Shown one piece after another: positions 26,525 through 34,793 of a stretch of 64,000 bases of DNA (its first letter is position 1; each line of letters begins with the position of its first letter). The DNA is from Nitrospira sp. Lineage in GTDB: Bacteria > Nitrospirota > Nitrospiria > Nitrospirales > UBA8639. A model generated the notes under the pieces. The model saw nothing but the letters and a program-made list of their open reading frames with translations. It had not been told where the DNA came from and did not search any database. A program made the translations under genes and the position numbers. The stretch is from assembly GCA_024760505.1 (NCBI GenBank), contig CP058931.1, positions 1,126,001 to 1,190,000 of the forward strand. Direction: 5' to 3'.

Positions 26525-27649
26525 ATGGATGATTGGAAAAAGGTCCTCGCCGCAAGTATCACCAAACCCAAGGATTTAGCCAAGTATCTGGGGGTCGATC
26601 CCAAGGAGGTGGAAGCCGTCGTCGGGCCCTATCCAATGCGAATTACCCCGACCGTGCTGGCCACGATTAAAAGTAAAGGGGATGCGATCTGGAAGCAGGT
26701 AGTCCCCGAGGCCATCGAATTGGATGATATTGATGCCCCGGACGATCCGTTGGAAGAAGATACGGACAGCCCGGTTCCTCATTTGGTCCACCGATATCCT
26801 GATCGCGTATTGTTGATGGTGACCAACCAATGTCCAATCTATTGTCGGTTTTGCACGAGAAAGCGACTGGTGGGGAAACCGGGGTTTCTCAAAAAGGGTG
26901 AGCTGGATCGAGCGGTGGCGTATCTCAGAGAGCATACCGAAGTACGGGATGTTATCCTGTCCGGCGGTGACCCGTTGTTACTGCCTGATCGTCTCATTGA
27001 GAGAATTCTGAAAGGCCTTCGGTCCATCCCGCATTTAGAATTGATTCGGTTTGGGACCCGCGTGCCAGGTACTCTCCCTCAACGCATTACTCCAGAATTG
27101 TGTGAGATCGTTAAGCGCTTCCATCCAATTTATATGAATTTGCATTTCAACCATCCGGATGAGTTGACGCCGGAGGTCAAGGAGGCTTGCGGTCGATTGG
27201 CGGATGCCGGGGTGCCCTTGGGTGCCCAAACCGTTTTGCTGAAAGGCGTCAATGATGACCCGGAAATCATGAAACGGCTGATGCATCAACTCTTGTTGGC
27301 CAGGGTGAAACCCTATTACCTGTATCAAGCCGATCTCACCAAGGGGACGAATCATTTCCGGACCACGGTGGAAACGGGGTTGAAAATCATTCAATCTCTT
27401 CAGGGGCATACGAGTGGCATGGCTGTTCCCCACTTTGTCATTGATGCACCCGGAGGTGGCGGAAAGATTCCTCTGTTGCCCAACGATTATTTATTGAATT
27501 TGGATGAGAACGGGGCCGTATTGAAAAATTACGAAAATAAAACCTACCATTATCCTCAGCCGGCATCGGGAAACGGGCGTGAACTCCCCATGGTAGGCGC
27601 CCCTGCATCCCAGGATATGTGCGGTGCCGGCGCCATGGATGACTATTAA
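26525..27649 (+). CDS. kamA: KamA-family radical SAM protein (lysine 2,3-aminomutase-like)
   Basis: Interconverts L-alpha-lysine and beta-lysine in characterised members, using SAM, a [4Fe-4S] cluster and PLP. The product (374 residues) has CPIYCRFCTRKRLVG at about residue 102, VILSGGDPLLLPD, YMNLHFNHPDELT, GAQTVLLKGVND and the PLP-lysine loop PGGGGKIPLLPNDYLL. The C-terminus is shorter than in clostridial LAM but contains a Cys (QDMCGAG). The adjacent genes are glutaredoxin-like and dCTP deaminase. No acetyltransferase (AblB) or EF-P/EpmA gene is adjacent, so the product's use is unknown. Confidence 0.88.
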   Translation: MDDWKKVLAASITKPKDLAKYLGVDPKEVEAVVGPYPMRITPTVLATIKSKGDAIWKQVVPEAIELDDIDAPDDPLEEDTDSPVPHLVHRYPDRVLLMVTNQCPIYCRFCTRKRLVGKPGFLKKGELDRAVAYLREHTEVRDVILSGGDPLLLPDRLIERILKGLRSIPHLELIRFGTRVPGTLPQRITPELCEIVKRFHPIYMNLHFNHPDELTPEVKEACGRLADAGVPLGAQTVLLKGVNDDPEIMKRLMHQLLLARVKPYYLYQADLTKGTNHFRTTVETGLKIIQSLQGHTSGMAVPHFVIDAPGGGGKIPLLPNDYLLNLDENGAVLKNYENKTYHYPQPASGNGRELPMVGAPASQDMCGAGAMDDY

Positions 27650-28809
27650 TGGTCGATTCTAAGAAGACGGGCATTCTGTCCTTTCAACACCTTCGTGCTC
27701 TGGTTCGTCAGAAGGTGATCCGGGCCGATATTCCCATCACCTCCCGCCAAATTCAACCGGCCAGTCTCGATTTACGGCTGGGGACGAAGGCCTACCGTCT
27801 CCTGAGCAGTTTTCTGCCGGAACCCTCAGATCAGCAATCCCAGTTTACCATTGAGGACCTCTACCGGTCCGATATGGTGATGTACGATATGGATCTGACC
27901 AATGGCGCAATTCTGGAAAAGGGTCATGTCTACCTCGTGCCCTTGATGGAGAGGGTGAAGCTGCCAAAAGATATCCGTGGCCGAACTAATCCAAAAAGTT
28001 CCACGGGGAGATTGGATATTTTTACCCGCGTGGTGACTGATCTCCATATGGGCTTTGATGAAATCCGCTCCGGGTATGAAGGCCCGTTATTTTTGGAAAT
28101 TGTGCCTAGGTCGTTTACCATACGTGTGCAGGCTGGATTGGCCCTCAACCAATTACGATTACTGTCCGGCAAACCCATGGTCTCGGATTCAGGGTTGCGA
28201 GCCGTTCATCGCAAGACCCCGTTGCTGTTTCACAATGGAGATTCCGGGAAAACGGATCTGGCCTTATCGGCCAAGGAACTCCGGGTAAACAACGGTCTGT
28301 TTTTAAGTGTCGATTTGCAAGGATCGAGTGACCATTCCGAGGCGATTGTGGGGTACCGGGCAAAAAAGAACAGTCATGTGATTGATCTCAGTCTGGTGGG
28401 CCATTATGCGGCCTCCGATTTTTGGGAACCGCTAAAACGCAATGCCACTGCTACCATGCTGTTGGAGCCGGAAGAATTCTATATCTTGGCCTCCAAGGAG
28501 CGAATACAGGTTCCACCTGGCTATTCATCGGAAATGGTAGCGTATGAAGCTGCCTGCGGGGAATTGCGTACCCATTATGCGGGGTTTTTCGATCCTGGGT
28601 TTGGCTATGCCAACCGCAGCCGGAAAGGCACCCAGGTGGTCTTGGAGGTCCGTCCTCACGATGTGCCTTTCCGTATTCATGACGGACAGACGTTTTTTAA
28701 GGTCGTCTATGAGAAGATGCGGGATATTCCCACGCAGTTATATGGATCGGCGTTAGGGTCTTCCTATTACCAGCAGGGGCTCACACTCAGCAAACATTTT
28801 AAGTGGTAA
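27649..28809 (+). CDS. dcd: 2'-deoxycytidine 5'-triphosphate deaminase (two-domain form)
   Basis: Deaminates dCTP to dUTP for thymidylate synthesis. The 386-residue, tandem-domain type shows SRQIQPASLDLRLGTKAYRL, then the substrate loop IRGRTNPKSSTGRLDI and FTRVVTD, and the second half (VPPGYSSEMVAYEAACGELRTHYAGFFDPGFG with a following TQVVLEVRPHDVPF). This longer, fused form is known in alphaproteobacteria and others. The ATG overlaps the kamA stop (TAATG). Confidence 0.9.
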   Translation: MVDSKKTGILSFQHLRALVRQKVIRADIPITSRQIQPASLDLRLGTKAYRLLSSFLPEPSDQQSQFTIEDLYRSDMVMYDMDLTNGAILEKGHVYLVPLMERVKLPKDIRGRTNPKSSTGRLDIFTRVVTDLHMGFDEIRSGYEGPLFLEIVPRSFTIRVQAGLALNQLRLLSGKPMVSDSGLRAVHRKTPLLFHNGDSGKTDLALSAKELRVNNGLFLSVDLQGSSDHSEAIVGYRAKKNSHVIDLSLVGHYAASDFWEPLKRNATATMLLEPEEFYILASKERIQVPPGYSSEMVAYEAACGELRTHYAGFFDPGFGYANRSRKGTQVVLEVRPHDVPFRIHDGQTFFKVVYEKMRDIPTQLYGSALGSSYYQQGLTLSKHFKW

Positions 28810-28811
28810 CG

Positions 28812-29243
28812 ATGAGTACAGAAACCGAACAACCTCAGTCGACCGACCCTGTTGCCCCCAAGCCAGTGCCTCCCCGTCCGCCAGTCAGGGATGAGGACCC
28901 GGAAGATCAAGAAAACCTGCAGATGCAGGTGGCCATGCGTATGGTGGGGTCCGCCATGGTCTTTATCGGGTTTTTGCAGGTTTTTCTGTCCGCCAGTACC
29001 GGTGCCGAAATCAGCATCTTCCCCATGATTATTTATTTTTCAGGAATGGCCATGTGGGCCTATTCCTCCGTGGACAACCTCACCGTCCGTTATACGGTGA
29101 TGGCGTTGTCTCTGCTTTGCGCGATGGCATTTATGCATTTTGGAGAAGTGTTATTTTGGCATAAGTATCTGATTTACTGGGGCACGATCGGGGTCGTCGT
29201 GTTTTTTATGTTCAAAAATCCCAAGAAACCCGCCGGCTCGTAG
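28812..29243 (+). CDS. Small membrane protein, four predicted helices
   Basis: A 143-residue product with a disordered, Pro-rich, acidic N-terminus (about 45 residues) followed by helices at SAMVFIGFLQVFLSA, MIIYFSGMAMWAYSSV, VMALSLLCAMAFMHFGEVLF and IYWGTIGVVVFFMF. Ends in a short basic tail. I do not recognise the family. Start ATG 28812 overlaps nothing; the alternative GTG at 28803 overlaps the dcd stop. In-line with dcd, so likely co-transcribed. Confidence 0.6.
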   Translation: MSTETEQPQSTDPVAPKPVPPRPPVRDEDPEDQENLQMQVAMRMVGSAMVFIGFLQVFLSASTGAEISIFPMIIYFSGMAMWAYSSVDNLTVRYTVMALSLLCAMAFMHFGEVLFWHKYLIYWGTIGVVVFFMFKNPKKPAGS

Positions 29244-29302
29244 CCCAACGTTCTTAATTCTTAGTTAGTCTTTCCTATTGTGGGTCAGCCATTAGATTTT
29301 CC

Positions 29303-30001
29303 ATGGGCATCGCCGTGATCATTCCGGTCTTGAATGAACAGAAGGCTTTGCCGGCTTTGTTGCCCGTCTTGATACCGCTGGGGTTCGAAGAAATTATTGT
29401 GGTAGATGGAGGAAGCCGGGATGGCACGGTGGATGTGGCCAGAAAGATGTTGGAATCGGCATCCGACTCCCGCTATCGGATCATTTCCGGTCCATGTGGG
29501 CGGGCTTCCCAAATGAACGCCGGGGCAGCTTTGGCCAACTCCGAAATTTTGGTATTTTTGCATGCTGACACCCAATTGCCAGACAATGCCAGGCAAGTGA
29601 TAGCAGACGCCATGGATGATCCGCAGTGTGTCGGTGGCCGGTTTGATGTACGATTTCCACGGGACACGGGTTATGCATGGATGGTGAGCCGGCTCATGAA
29701 TCTGCGCTCACACTGGTCGGGGATCTTCACTGGCGATCAAACCATGTTTGTGCGACGTTCCGTGTTTGAAGCGTTGGGGGGCTTTGCGAATATTCCTCTT
29801 ATGGAAGATATTGAATTCAGCCGCCGGTTGAAGCGAGTTGGCACGATTGCGTCTCTGCGAGCGAAGGTCATTACCTCGTTTCGACGGTGGGAACAGCACG
29901 GCCCTCTCCGCACAATTGTGCGCATGTGGACGCTCCGCGCGTGGTATTGGCTAGGATGGGATCCGCGTCGTCTTCAGCAGTATTATGACACCGTCCGGTA
30001 A
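29303..30001 (+). CDS. TIGR04283-type arsenosugar biosynthesis glycosyltransferase
   Basis: Family 2 glycosyltransferase of the group placed with arsenosugar or related pathways. Motifs: IIPVLNEQKALPALLPVL at the start, VVDGGSRDGTVDVA, GRASQMNAGAALA, LVFLHADTQLP (DXD-like HAD), FTGDQTMFVRRSVFEALGGF and ED in MEDIEFSRRLKRVG. The product has 232 residues, as expected. Its stop overlaps the start of the next gene by 17 bases, and the partners are typical of this pair. Confidence 0.85.
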   Translation: MGIAVIIPVLNEQKALPALLPVLIPLGFEEIIVVDGGSRDGTVDVARKMLESASDSRYRIISGPCGRASQMNAGAALANSEILVFLHADTQLPDNARQVIADAMDDPQCVGGRFDVRFPRDTGYAWMVSRLMNLRSHWSGIFTGDQTMFVRRSVFEALGGFANIPLMEDIEFSRRLKRVGTIASLRAKVITSFRRWEQHGPLRTIVRMWTLRAWYWLGWDPRRLQQYYDTVR

Positions 30002-30758
30002 CGACCCAGCTGTACGTCGATCACGTCCATCACACCAGAGCCAGGGTGGGAGACGTCGATCTCTCCCGCCTGCGACGTCGGCGATAATTGTCTTTGCGAA
30101 GGCACCGGTTGCCGGTCAAGTCAAAACACGCCTGTGTCCTCCTCTCACGCCTGATGAGGCGGCCAGTCTCCACGGAAGTCTTGTCTTAGATATCCTGGAG
30201 CGATGCCAATCTCTCAGGGGCTATGATCGTATCCTGGCCGGAACGCCCTCTCCCCATCATCCTTTCTTTCGGGCCATGGAGGCTCGATTCAAGATTCCGG
30301 TCTGGGATCAAATAGGGGACGATCTGGGAACTCGCATGGCATCAACATTCAAGCAAGCGCTCGGTTCCCCATATCGTTCGGTTGTGGTGATTGGAACGGA
30401 CATTCCCGGTATAAATGGTCCGCTCCTCACAACGGCACTAGACAGTCTTCACGATCATGATGTCGTGTTAGGTCCTACCATGGACGGCGGGTATTATTTA
30501 ATCGGGTTGCGCACTCCCGTGCCGGAACTGTTTGAGAACATACCGTGGTCCACGGAGCAGGTGTATGCCCTCACAGAACAGAAGGTAAAAATGCTGGGTC
30601 TCTCGTTAAAAATCCTACCGAAACTTCGTGATCTTGATACGGTGGAGGATCTTCACATGTGTATCCGGGATTCGAAAGATCCGCAGAATCAGATGTTTTC
30701 TTCTCGCACCAAAAATGTCTTGCAGGAGTTGGCCAAGCGATTGACCAACCGCGAATAA
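29985..30758 (+). CDS. TIGR04282/DUF2064-type nucleotidyltransferase-like protein
   Basis: A GT-A-fold protein (CofC/DUF2064-type), the regular neighbour of TIGR04283. After a 30-residue basic N-terminal extension comes IIVFAKAPVAGQVKTRLCPPL, then WDQIGDDLGTRM, VVVIGTDIPGINGPLL, LGPTMDGGYYLIGL and IPWSTEQVYALTEQ, all diagnostic. The extension could be mis-assigned: the family starts near residue 30, but no closer start codon is obvious. Overlaps its partner gene by 17 bases. ArsM-type methyltransferase is not adjacent. Confidence 0.85.
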   Translation: MTPSGNDPAVRRSRPSHQSQGGRRRSLPPATSAIIVFAKAPVAGQVKTRLCPPLTPDEAASLHGSLVLDILERCQSLRGYDRILAGTPSPHHPFFRAMEARFKIPVWDQIGDDLGTRMASTFKQALGSPYRSVVVIGTDIPGINGPLLTTALDSLHDHDVVLGPTMDGGYYLIGLRTPVPELFENIPWSTEQVYALTEQKVKMLGLSLKILPKLRDLDTVEDLHMCIRDSKDPQNQMFSSRTKNVLQELAKRLTNRE

Positions 30759-30821
30759 GGGAATAATCATTCTTTTTGAATGACGAGAGTGTCTACACGA
30801 GTACCACAGGAGAGATGAGAA

Positions 30822-31556
30822 ATGATTGACGGTGTGGCGTTGATCACTGGCGGAGCCAGAGGAATTGGACGGGGTATCGCGCTGGACTTGGCGGAGAAGG
30901 GTTGGAGGGTGGCTCTTTGCTATCGTACCAGTCGGCAGGAAGCTGAAGAAGTCAAGCGTGGCATCGAGGGACGGGGTGGAAAGGCGTTGGCCATTCAATG
31001 TGATGTCTCCGACCCTGTTGCGGCAACACAGCTTGTTCAGCATGTGGAAGATGCCTGGGGCAAGATTGATGCGCTGATCAACGGGGCCGGCCCTTACCAT
31101 CGCATCTCACTGTTTGAGGAAACTGTTGAGGGATGGTCGGACATGTTCACCAATAATCTCCACCCGATCTTTTACCTCGCGAAGGCCGTGGCACCGGGGA
31201 TGAAAGCCAGAAAATCTGGCCGCATTATTTCGTTCAGCATGGCCAACGCAGACAAAATGGAAGCCCAACCGCATGTGACCGCCCATTATATTGCTAAAGC
31301 CGGCGTGCTTATTCTGACCCGGACCCTGGCGAAAATGTTGGCCCCGGATGGCATTACCGTGAATGCGATTTCACCGGGATTTATCGATTCCGGGAGCGCG
31401 CCACCGGGAGAGCTGGATGGCATGGCTAAGAAAATTCCGGCAGGATATATTGGTCAGGTTGAGGATACCGTCCAAGCCGTTCGGTATTTCCTCTCTGACG
31501 AAGCGCGATATGTGACGGGAGCCAATCTGCACGTGAGCGGCGGCTGGGGAGTCTGA
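30822..31556 (+). CDS. Short-chain dehydrogenase/reductase (FabG-like)
   Basis: NAD(P)-dependent oxidoreductase of the classical SDR family, 244 residues. Cofactor motif TGGARGIGRGIALDL near the N-terminus, NGAGP in place of NNAG, catalytic serine in RIISFSMAN and YIAK for Tyr-Lys (HYIAKAG), then ISPGFIDSG. NGAG and the FSMAN variant are mild departures. Substrate unknown; close to 3-oxoacyl-ACP reductases by general pattern. Ribosome site AGGAGA lies about 11 bases upstream. Convergent with lipB downstream. Confidence 0.88.
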   Translation: MIDGVALITGGARGIGRGIALDLAEKGWRVALCYRTSRQEAEEVKRGIEGRGGKALAIQCDVSDPVAATQLVQHVEDAWGKIDALINGAGPYHRISLFEETVEGWSDMFTNNLHPIFYLAKAVAPGMKARKSGRIISFSMANADKMEAQPHVTAHYIAKAGVLILTRTLAKMLAPDGITVNAISPGFIDSGSAPPGELDGMAKKIPAGYIGQVEDTVQAVRYFLSDEARYVTGANLHVSGGWGV

Positions 31557-31648
31557 AGCCTCGAAGCTGTCATCAATGAGCAGAATACAGGTTTTCTCAA
31601 AAATTATTACCCTCCTTGTGCCATGCCGGACAAACGGGAGAGCGTCTT

Positions 31649-32377
31649 TCAATATCTTGTCTCTTGTCCCGCTTCTTGTTCGTACCCGGGTCCATTCTCT
31701 TCTAACCAGGTGATGCCAAAAATCTTCCCAAAGTGGTGGGCGATTTGTGTCCGTACCCCGTGTGAATCTATTGTTCTCCCAAGGTTCTTTGCCATGGAAA
31801 CCATAGTACAGCCTTCAATGCCACATGGCGCTAAGAGGGTGAACGGTTGAAGATCGACGTTCACGTTTAAGGCAAAGCCGTGCATGGTCACCCCACGGGA
31901 AATTCGTACGCCGATGGAGGCAATTTTTTCCATGCGCCTGGCGGATGTTTCCACCCACACCCCTCGAAACGATTCATGACGACATCCGGCAATCCCCCAT
32001 TCCGCTAAAGTGCGAATCAGGACCTCCTCCAATTGCTGGACATAGATTTTGGGACCAGGACAGAAATTTCGAAGTCGTAAAATCGGATATCCAATGATCT
32101 GTCCGGGGCCATGATAGGTCACAGATCCACCTCGCCCGGTCTGATGAAGGTGGACCCCCATGTGCTGCAGTTCGGTCCAGCGGGGTTCCCAATGCTCAGG
32201 CTTGGTTGTTCGTCCCAGTGTGATGACAGGTTCGTGTTCGGTCAATACCAATGTGTCGGGCCGACGGTCCTCGAGACGTTGGGCGACCAGAGACTGTTGA
32301 AGCTCCAAGGCTTCCGCATAGAGTAGCCGAGGAAACGTCAGCACCATTCCCGGTTGTCGAGAATCGACGAGAGCCAT
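31649..32377 (-). CDS. lipB: Octanoyltransferase LipB
   Basis: Transfers octanoyl from octanoyl-ACP to lipoyl domains, the first step of lipoate synthesis. The 242-residue product shows GRTTKPEHW, the substrate loop HQTGRGGSVTYHGPGQIIGYP, the catalytic lysine in IASIGVRISRGVTMHGFALN (Lys just before), and the catalytic cysteine in LAPCGIEGCTMVSM. It follows ybgC by 12 bases; the operon starts with the CARF gene at 34075. No lipA in the window. Confidence 0.92.
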   Translation of the reverse strand: MALVDSRQPGMVLTFPRLLYAEALELQQSLVAQRLEDRRPDTLVLTEHEPVITLGRTTKPEHWEPRWTELQHMGVHLHQTGRGGSVTYHGPGQIIGYPILRLRNFCPGPKIYVQQLEEVLIRTLAEWGIAGCRHESFRGVWVETSARRMEKIASIGVRISRGVTMHGFALNVNVDLQPFTLLAPCGIEGCTMVSMAKNLGRTIDSHGVRTQIAHHFGKIFGITWLEENGPGYEQEAGQETRY

Positions 32378-32389
32378 AGGAATGCGGTC

Positions 32390-32794
32390 TCAGGAGGAAG
32401 TGAACCCTAAGGGGAGGCCCAGGACTTTCAGGATAGGAGGTGGAAGGCGTTTGATTTTGCCGTTGGTATCCACGGCCACAAGGGTTGCCGATCCTTCCAC
32501 GACCAATCTTTTGCTGGTGCGATCTTTGATCACATGGGAAAACGTGAGAGACGTTCGTCGATCGGCTGCTACCGTGGTCTCGACCTCCAGGATGTCTCCA
32601 TAGGTGGCGGCTGATCGATAGGAAAGTTCAGCGCGTATCACGCGAAATTCAGTTCCTTCTTGTATTAATGCGGCAACCGACAGCCCATGGCTATCGAAGT
32701 AATGCGTTCGGGCTCGTTCAAAGTATTTTAGATAGTTGGCGTAGTAGACGACTCCTCCACAATCTGTATCTTCATAATAGACCCGTACCTCCAT
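32390..32794 (-). CDS. ybgC: YbgC-family acyl-CoA thioesterase
   Basis: Hotdog-fold thioesterase of 134 residues acting on short acyl-CoA/acyl-ACP. The signature RVYYEDTDCGGVVYYANYLKYFERARTHYF (catalytic Asp and Tyr) is near the N-terminus, followed by ATLVAVDTNGKIKRLP at the end. In many bacteria ybgC is next to tol-pal; here it sits 12 bases upstream of lipB and 18 bases downstream of the CARF gene. Confidence 0.9.
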   Translation of the reverse strand: MEVRVYYEDTDCGGVVYYANYLKYFERARTHYFDSHGLSVAALIQEGTEFRVIRAELSYRSAATYGDILEVETTVAADRRTSLTFSHVIKDRTSKRLVVEGSATLVAVDTNGKIKRLPPPILKVLGLPLGFTSS

Positions 32795-32812
32795 TCCGGC
32801 CGGTCGCCTCCC

Positions 32813-34075
32813 CTACACATTCATGGTTGGAAATTCCGGAAGGTCGGTGAGACCCACGCCACTTAATTTTATCACCAGGTCATAGAGCTGGTGGAAGCGT
32901 TCGGGTTTAATGGGTTCAAATCCGTAACCCAGAAGCGCATGATCGGCGGCATCAAATAAGGATTTCATTTTAGACCAATCCGTGACAAAGCGTTGCCCCA
33001 TGGGATCGCCAAGCGTAGCCAACGCCTGAAATTGCGCCTGTAAAGGAAGGCGATATTTCCCATCGATTTCATTCAGATATTGCCTGCGACAGGTTTCTCG
33101 CAAGTCCTCCGGGAGTTGCTCGAGGTTCACATCCCAACTTTTCAGGTGATACTGGGTATACAAACGGGATTGAGCAAAGGCTTCCAAGGCGCGAAGCAGG
33201 ACGTGAGTGGCAACTTCAAGATCCCGTCCGCGATCTCCACGGCGTTTTGCCCATGCCAATAAGTCGAGAGCCACCGCCGGCTTAATATCTTTCGAATCCA
33301 GCACGATTCGTTCAAGGAACGTGAGGTTAGCTTTGAGGAGGTGAATGAGGCGATCCATGCCTGGAGGGCCGCCCCACACGGAGGCCAGTTCCAAGGCTTT
33401 GATCCCGCCTTTTAATTTTTCCCAGGCAGGACGATACAGGAGTTGATCCCACAGGCCATAGCCCTGTGCCACATCGGCCAGGGCCCGATAAAAGGGTTTC
33501 AGTCCGCCGCTGATTCGATGTTCCAATGTGTGAAACCCTTTAATGGCCGCATCATAAGAACCATGATTGAAATGGTAACAAGTCTCGTGTCGTAGATGCG
33601 GCGCCTCTTCGTCCCAAGGATTGGCAGAGGCTTCGGATTGCGACAACAATTTGGTGATCGCTTCAACGGCCTGGTCTGAAGATGGAAAAGGATGGCCGGG
33701 AAACGACAGCACTTTGGTGGAAAAGGGAAATCCTGTCAGCACCATGGCGGAAGCCATGCCAACGGTCGCGCTGGTAATATCAATCACCAGTTCCCCGGGC
33801 ATCACGTTCCAGGTCGTTAGCAGAGGGCCAAGCCCATGAGCCAGGGCTTTCTGGCATGCCGAAAAACTTTCAGGGGAAGGGGTGAAGATCCAGTCCCAAC
33901 GCTGTGGCATGCGTGACAAGGCCGGAGGGATCTGAGATTCCACGACCTGTTTATGGGACTCGTGCAGAAAAAAACAAACCATGTCAGGATTCAAGTGCCG
34001 GACAATGGCGATGGCGGACGTCGGGTCGGCTTGAATGGCGAGTAGGAGTGCTTTGGTGGGGATATGGGCACTCAC
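32813..34075 (-). CDS. CARF-domain protein of the TIGR02710 (Cas02710) type, orphan
   Basis: In its family, proteins sense cyclic oligoadenylate from type III CRISPR and have a HEPN-like RNase domain. The 420-residue product matches by pattern: N-terminal CARF Rossmann unit (ALLLAIQADPTSAIAIVRHL, then VIDITSATVGMASAMVL where relatives have DxTGGTKxM). The middle has GGLKPFYRALADVAQGYGLWDQ and PAWEKLKGGIKALE, and the C-terminus has LPLQAQFQALATLGDPMG and DHALLGYGFEPIKPERFH. At this last site relatives carry RNxSILAHG; here R/N/H are replaced (A/D/Y). So both the ligand and RNase motifs look altered. GTG start. No cas gene or CRISPR is in the window; it is followed by ybgC and lipB. Confidence 0.7.
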   Translation of the reverse strand: MSAHIPTKALLLAIQADPTSAIAIVRHLNPDMVCFFLHESHKQVVESQIPPALSRMPQRWDWIFTPSPESFSACQKALAHGLGPLLTTWNVMPGELVIDITSATVGMASAMVLTGFPFSTKVLSFPGHPFPSSDQAVEAITKLLSQSEASANPWDEEAPHLRHETCYHFNHGSYDAAIKGFHTLEHRISGGLKPFYRALADVAQGYGLWDQLLYRPAWEKLKGGIKALELASVWGGPPGMDRLIHLLKANLTFLERIVLDSKDIKPAVALDLLAWAKRRGDRGRDLEVATHVLLRALEAFAQSRLYTQYHLKSWDVNLEQLPEDLRETCRRQYLNEIDGKYRLPLQAQFQALATLGDPMGQRFVTDWSKMKSLFDAADHALLGYGFEPIKPERFHQLYDLVIKLSGVGLTDLPEFPTMNV

Positions 34076-34211
34076 AATGGGTCGACTATATCATCGGTTG
34101 AGGAGCCCGGCAAGAAAACCGATTGTGGATATTATTCTCTCAACGGGGAATCCCGGTATTTCTCTTCGCACAGTGTGAAATTTGATTCCTATCCTGATAG
34201 AATCGGCCACG

Positions 34212-34793
34212 ATGAATATTGATGCGGTCATCCAGGCCTTTGAAACCAGCGCCGATATCAAAAATGAATTTATCCGGACCCATGCGGAACGCGTCGTTGA
34301 AGTTGGTCAATTGCTGATCCGGGCATTTCGTGAAGGCCGAAAGGTCTTGCTCTTTGGGAATGGTGGGAGTGCGACGGATGCCTCGCATCTTGCCGCGGAG
34401 TTTGTGGGCCGGTATCGACGCGATCGAGATCCCCTTCCTGCCCTGGCGTTGGCCTGCGATATGGCTGCCATTACCTGTATTGCGAATGATTATGACTATA
34501 CAGATATTTTCTCTCGGCAAATAAAGGCGCATGGCCGCAAGGGGGATGTGGCTATTGCCATTAGCACCAGCGGGAATTCCCTGAACGTGATCCGTGGTGT
34601 GGAAGCGGCCACGGACAGTGGCCTTGTTACGGTGGCCTGGACAGGTGCCACCGGGGGTAAAGTCGGAGATCTCGTCGATTATTGTTTCCGAGTCCCTTCT
34701 TCGGTGACGGCACGTATTCAAGAATGTCATATTACGCTGGGGCACGTGTTGTGCGAATTTATTGAAGAGCGTCTTTTTGGTGACCAGGGCTAA
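34212..34793 (+). CDS. gmhA: Phosphoheptose isomerase (GmhA, SIS domain)
   Basis: Isomerises sedoheptulose 7-phosphate to D-glycero-D-manno-heptose 7-phosphate for LPS inner core. The ATG at 34212 gives a 193-residue protein starting MNIDAVIQAFETSADIKNEF, with LLFGNGGSATDASHLAAEFVGRY, AISTSGNSLNVIRGV and the C-terminal ITLGHVLCEFIEERLFG (catalytic Glu and His area). Typical length. Overlaps by about 14 bases the next gene. A heptosyl pathway implies an outer membrane with LPS. Confidence 0.92.
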   Translation: MNIDAVIQAFETSADIKNEFIRTHAERVVEVGQLLIRAFREGRKVLLFGNGGSATDASHLAAEFVGRYRRDRDPLPALALACDMAAITCIANDYDYTDIFSRQIKAHGRKGDVAIAISTSGNSLNVIRGVEAATDSGLVTVAWTGATGGKVGDLVDYCFRVPSSVTARIQECHITLGHVLCEFIEERLFGDQG

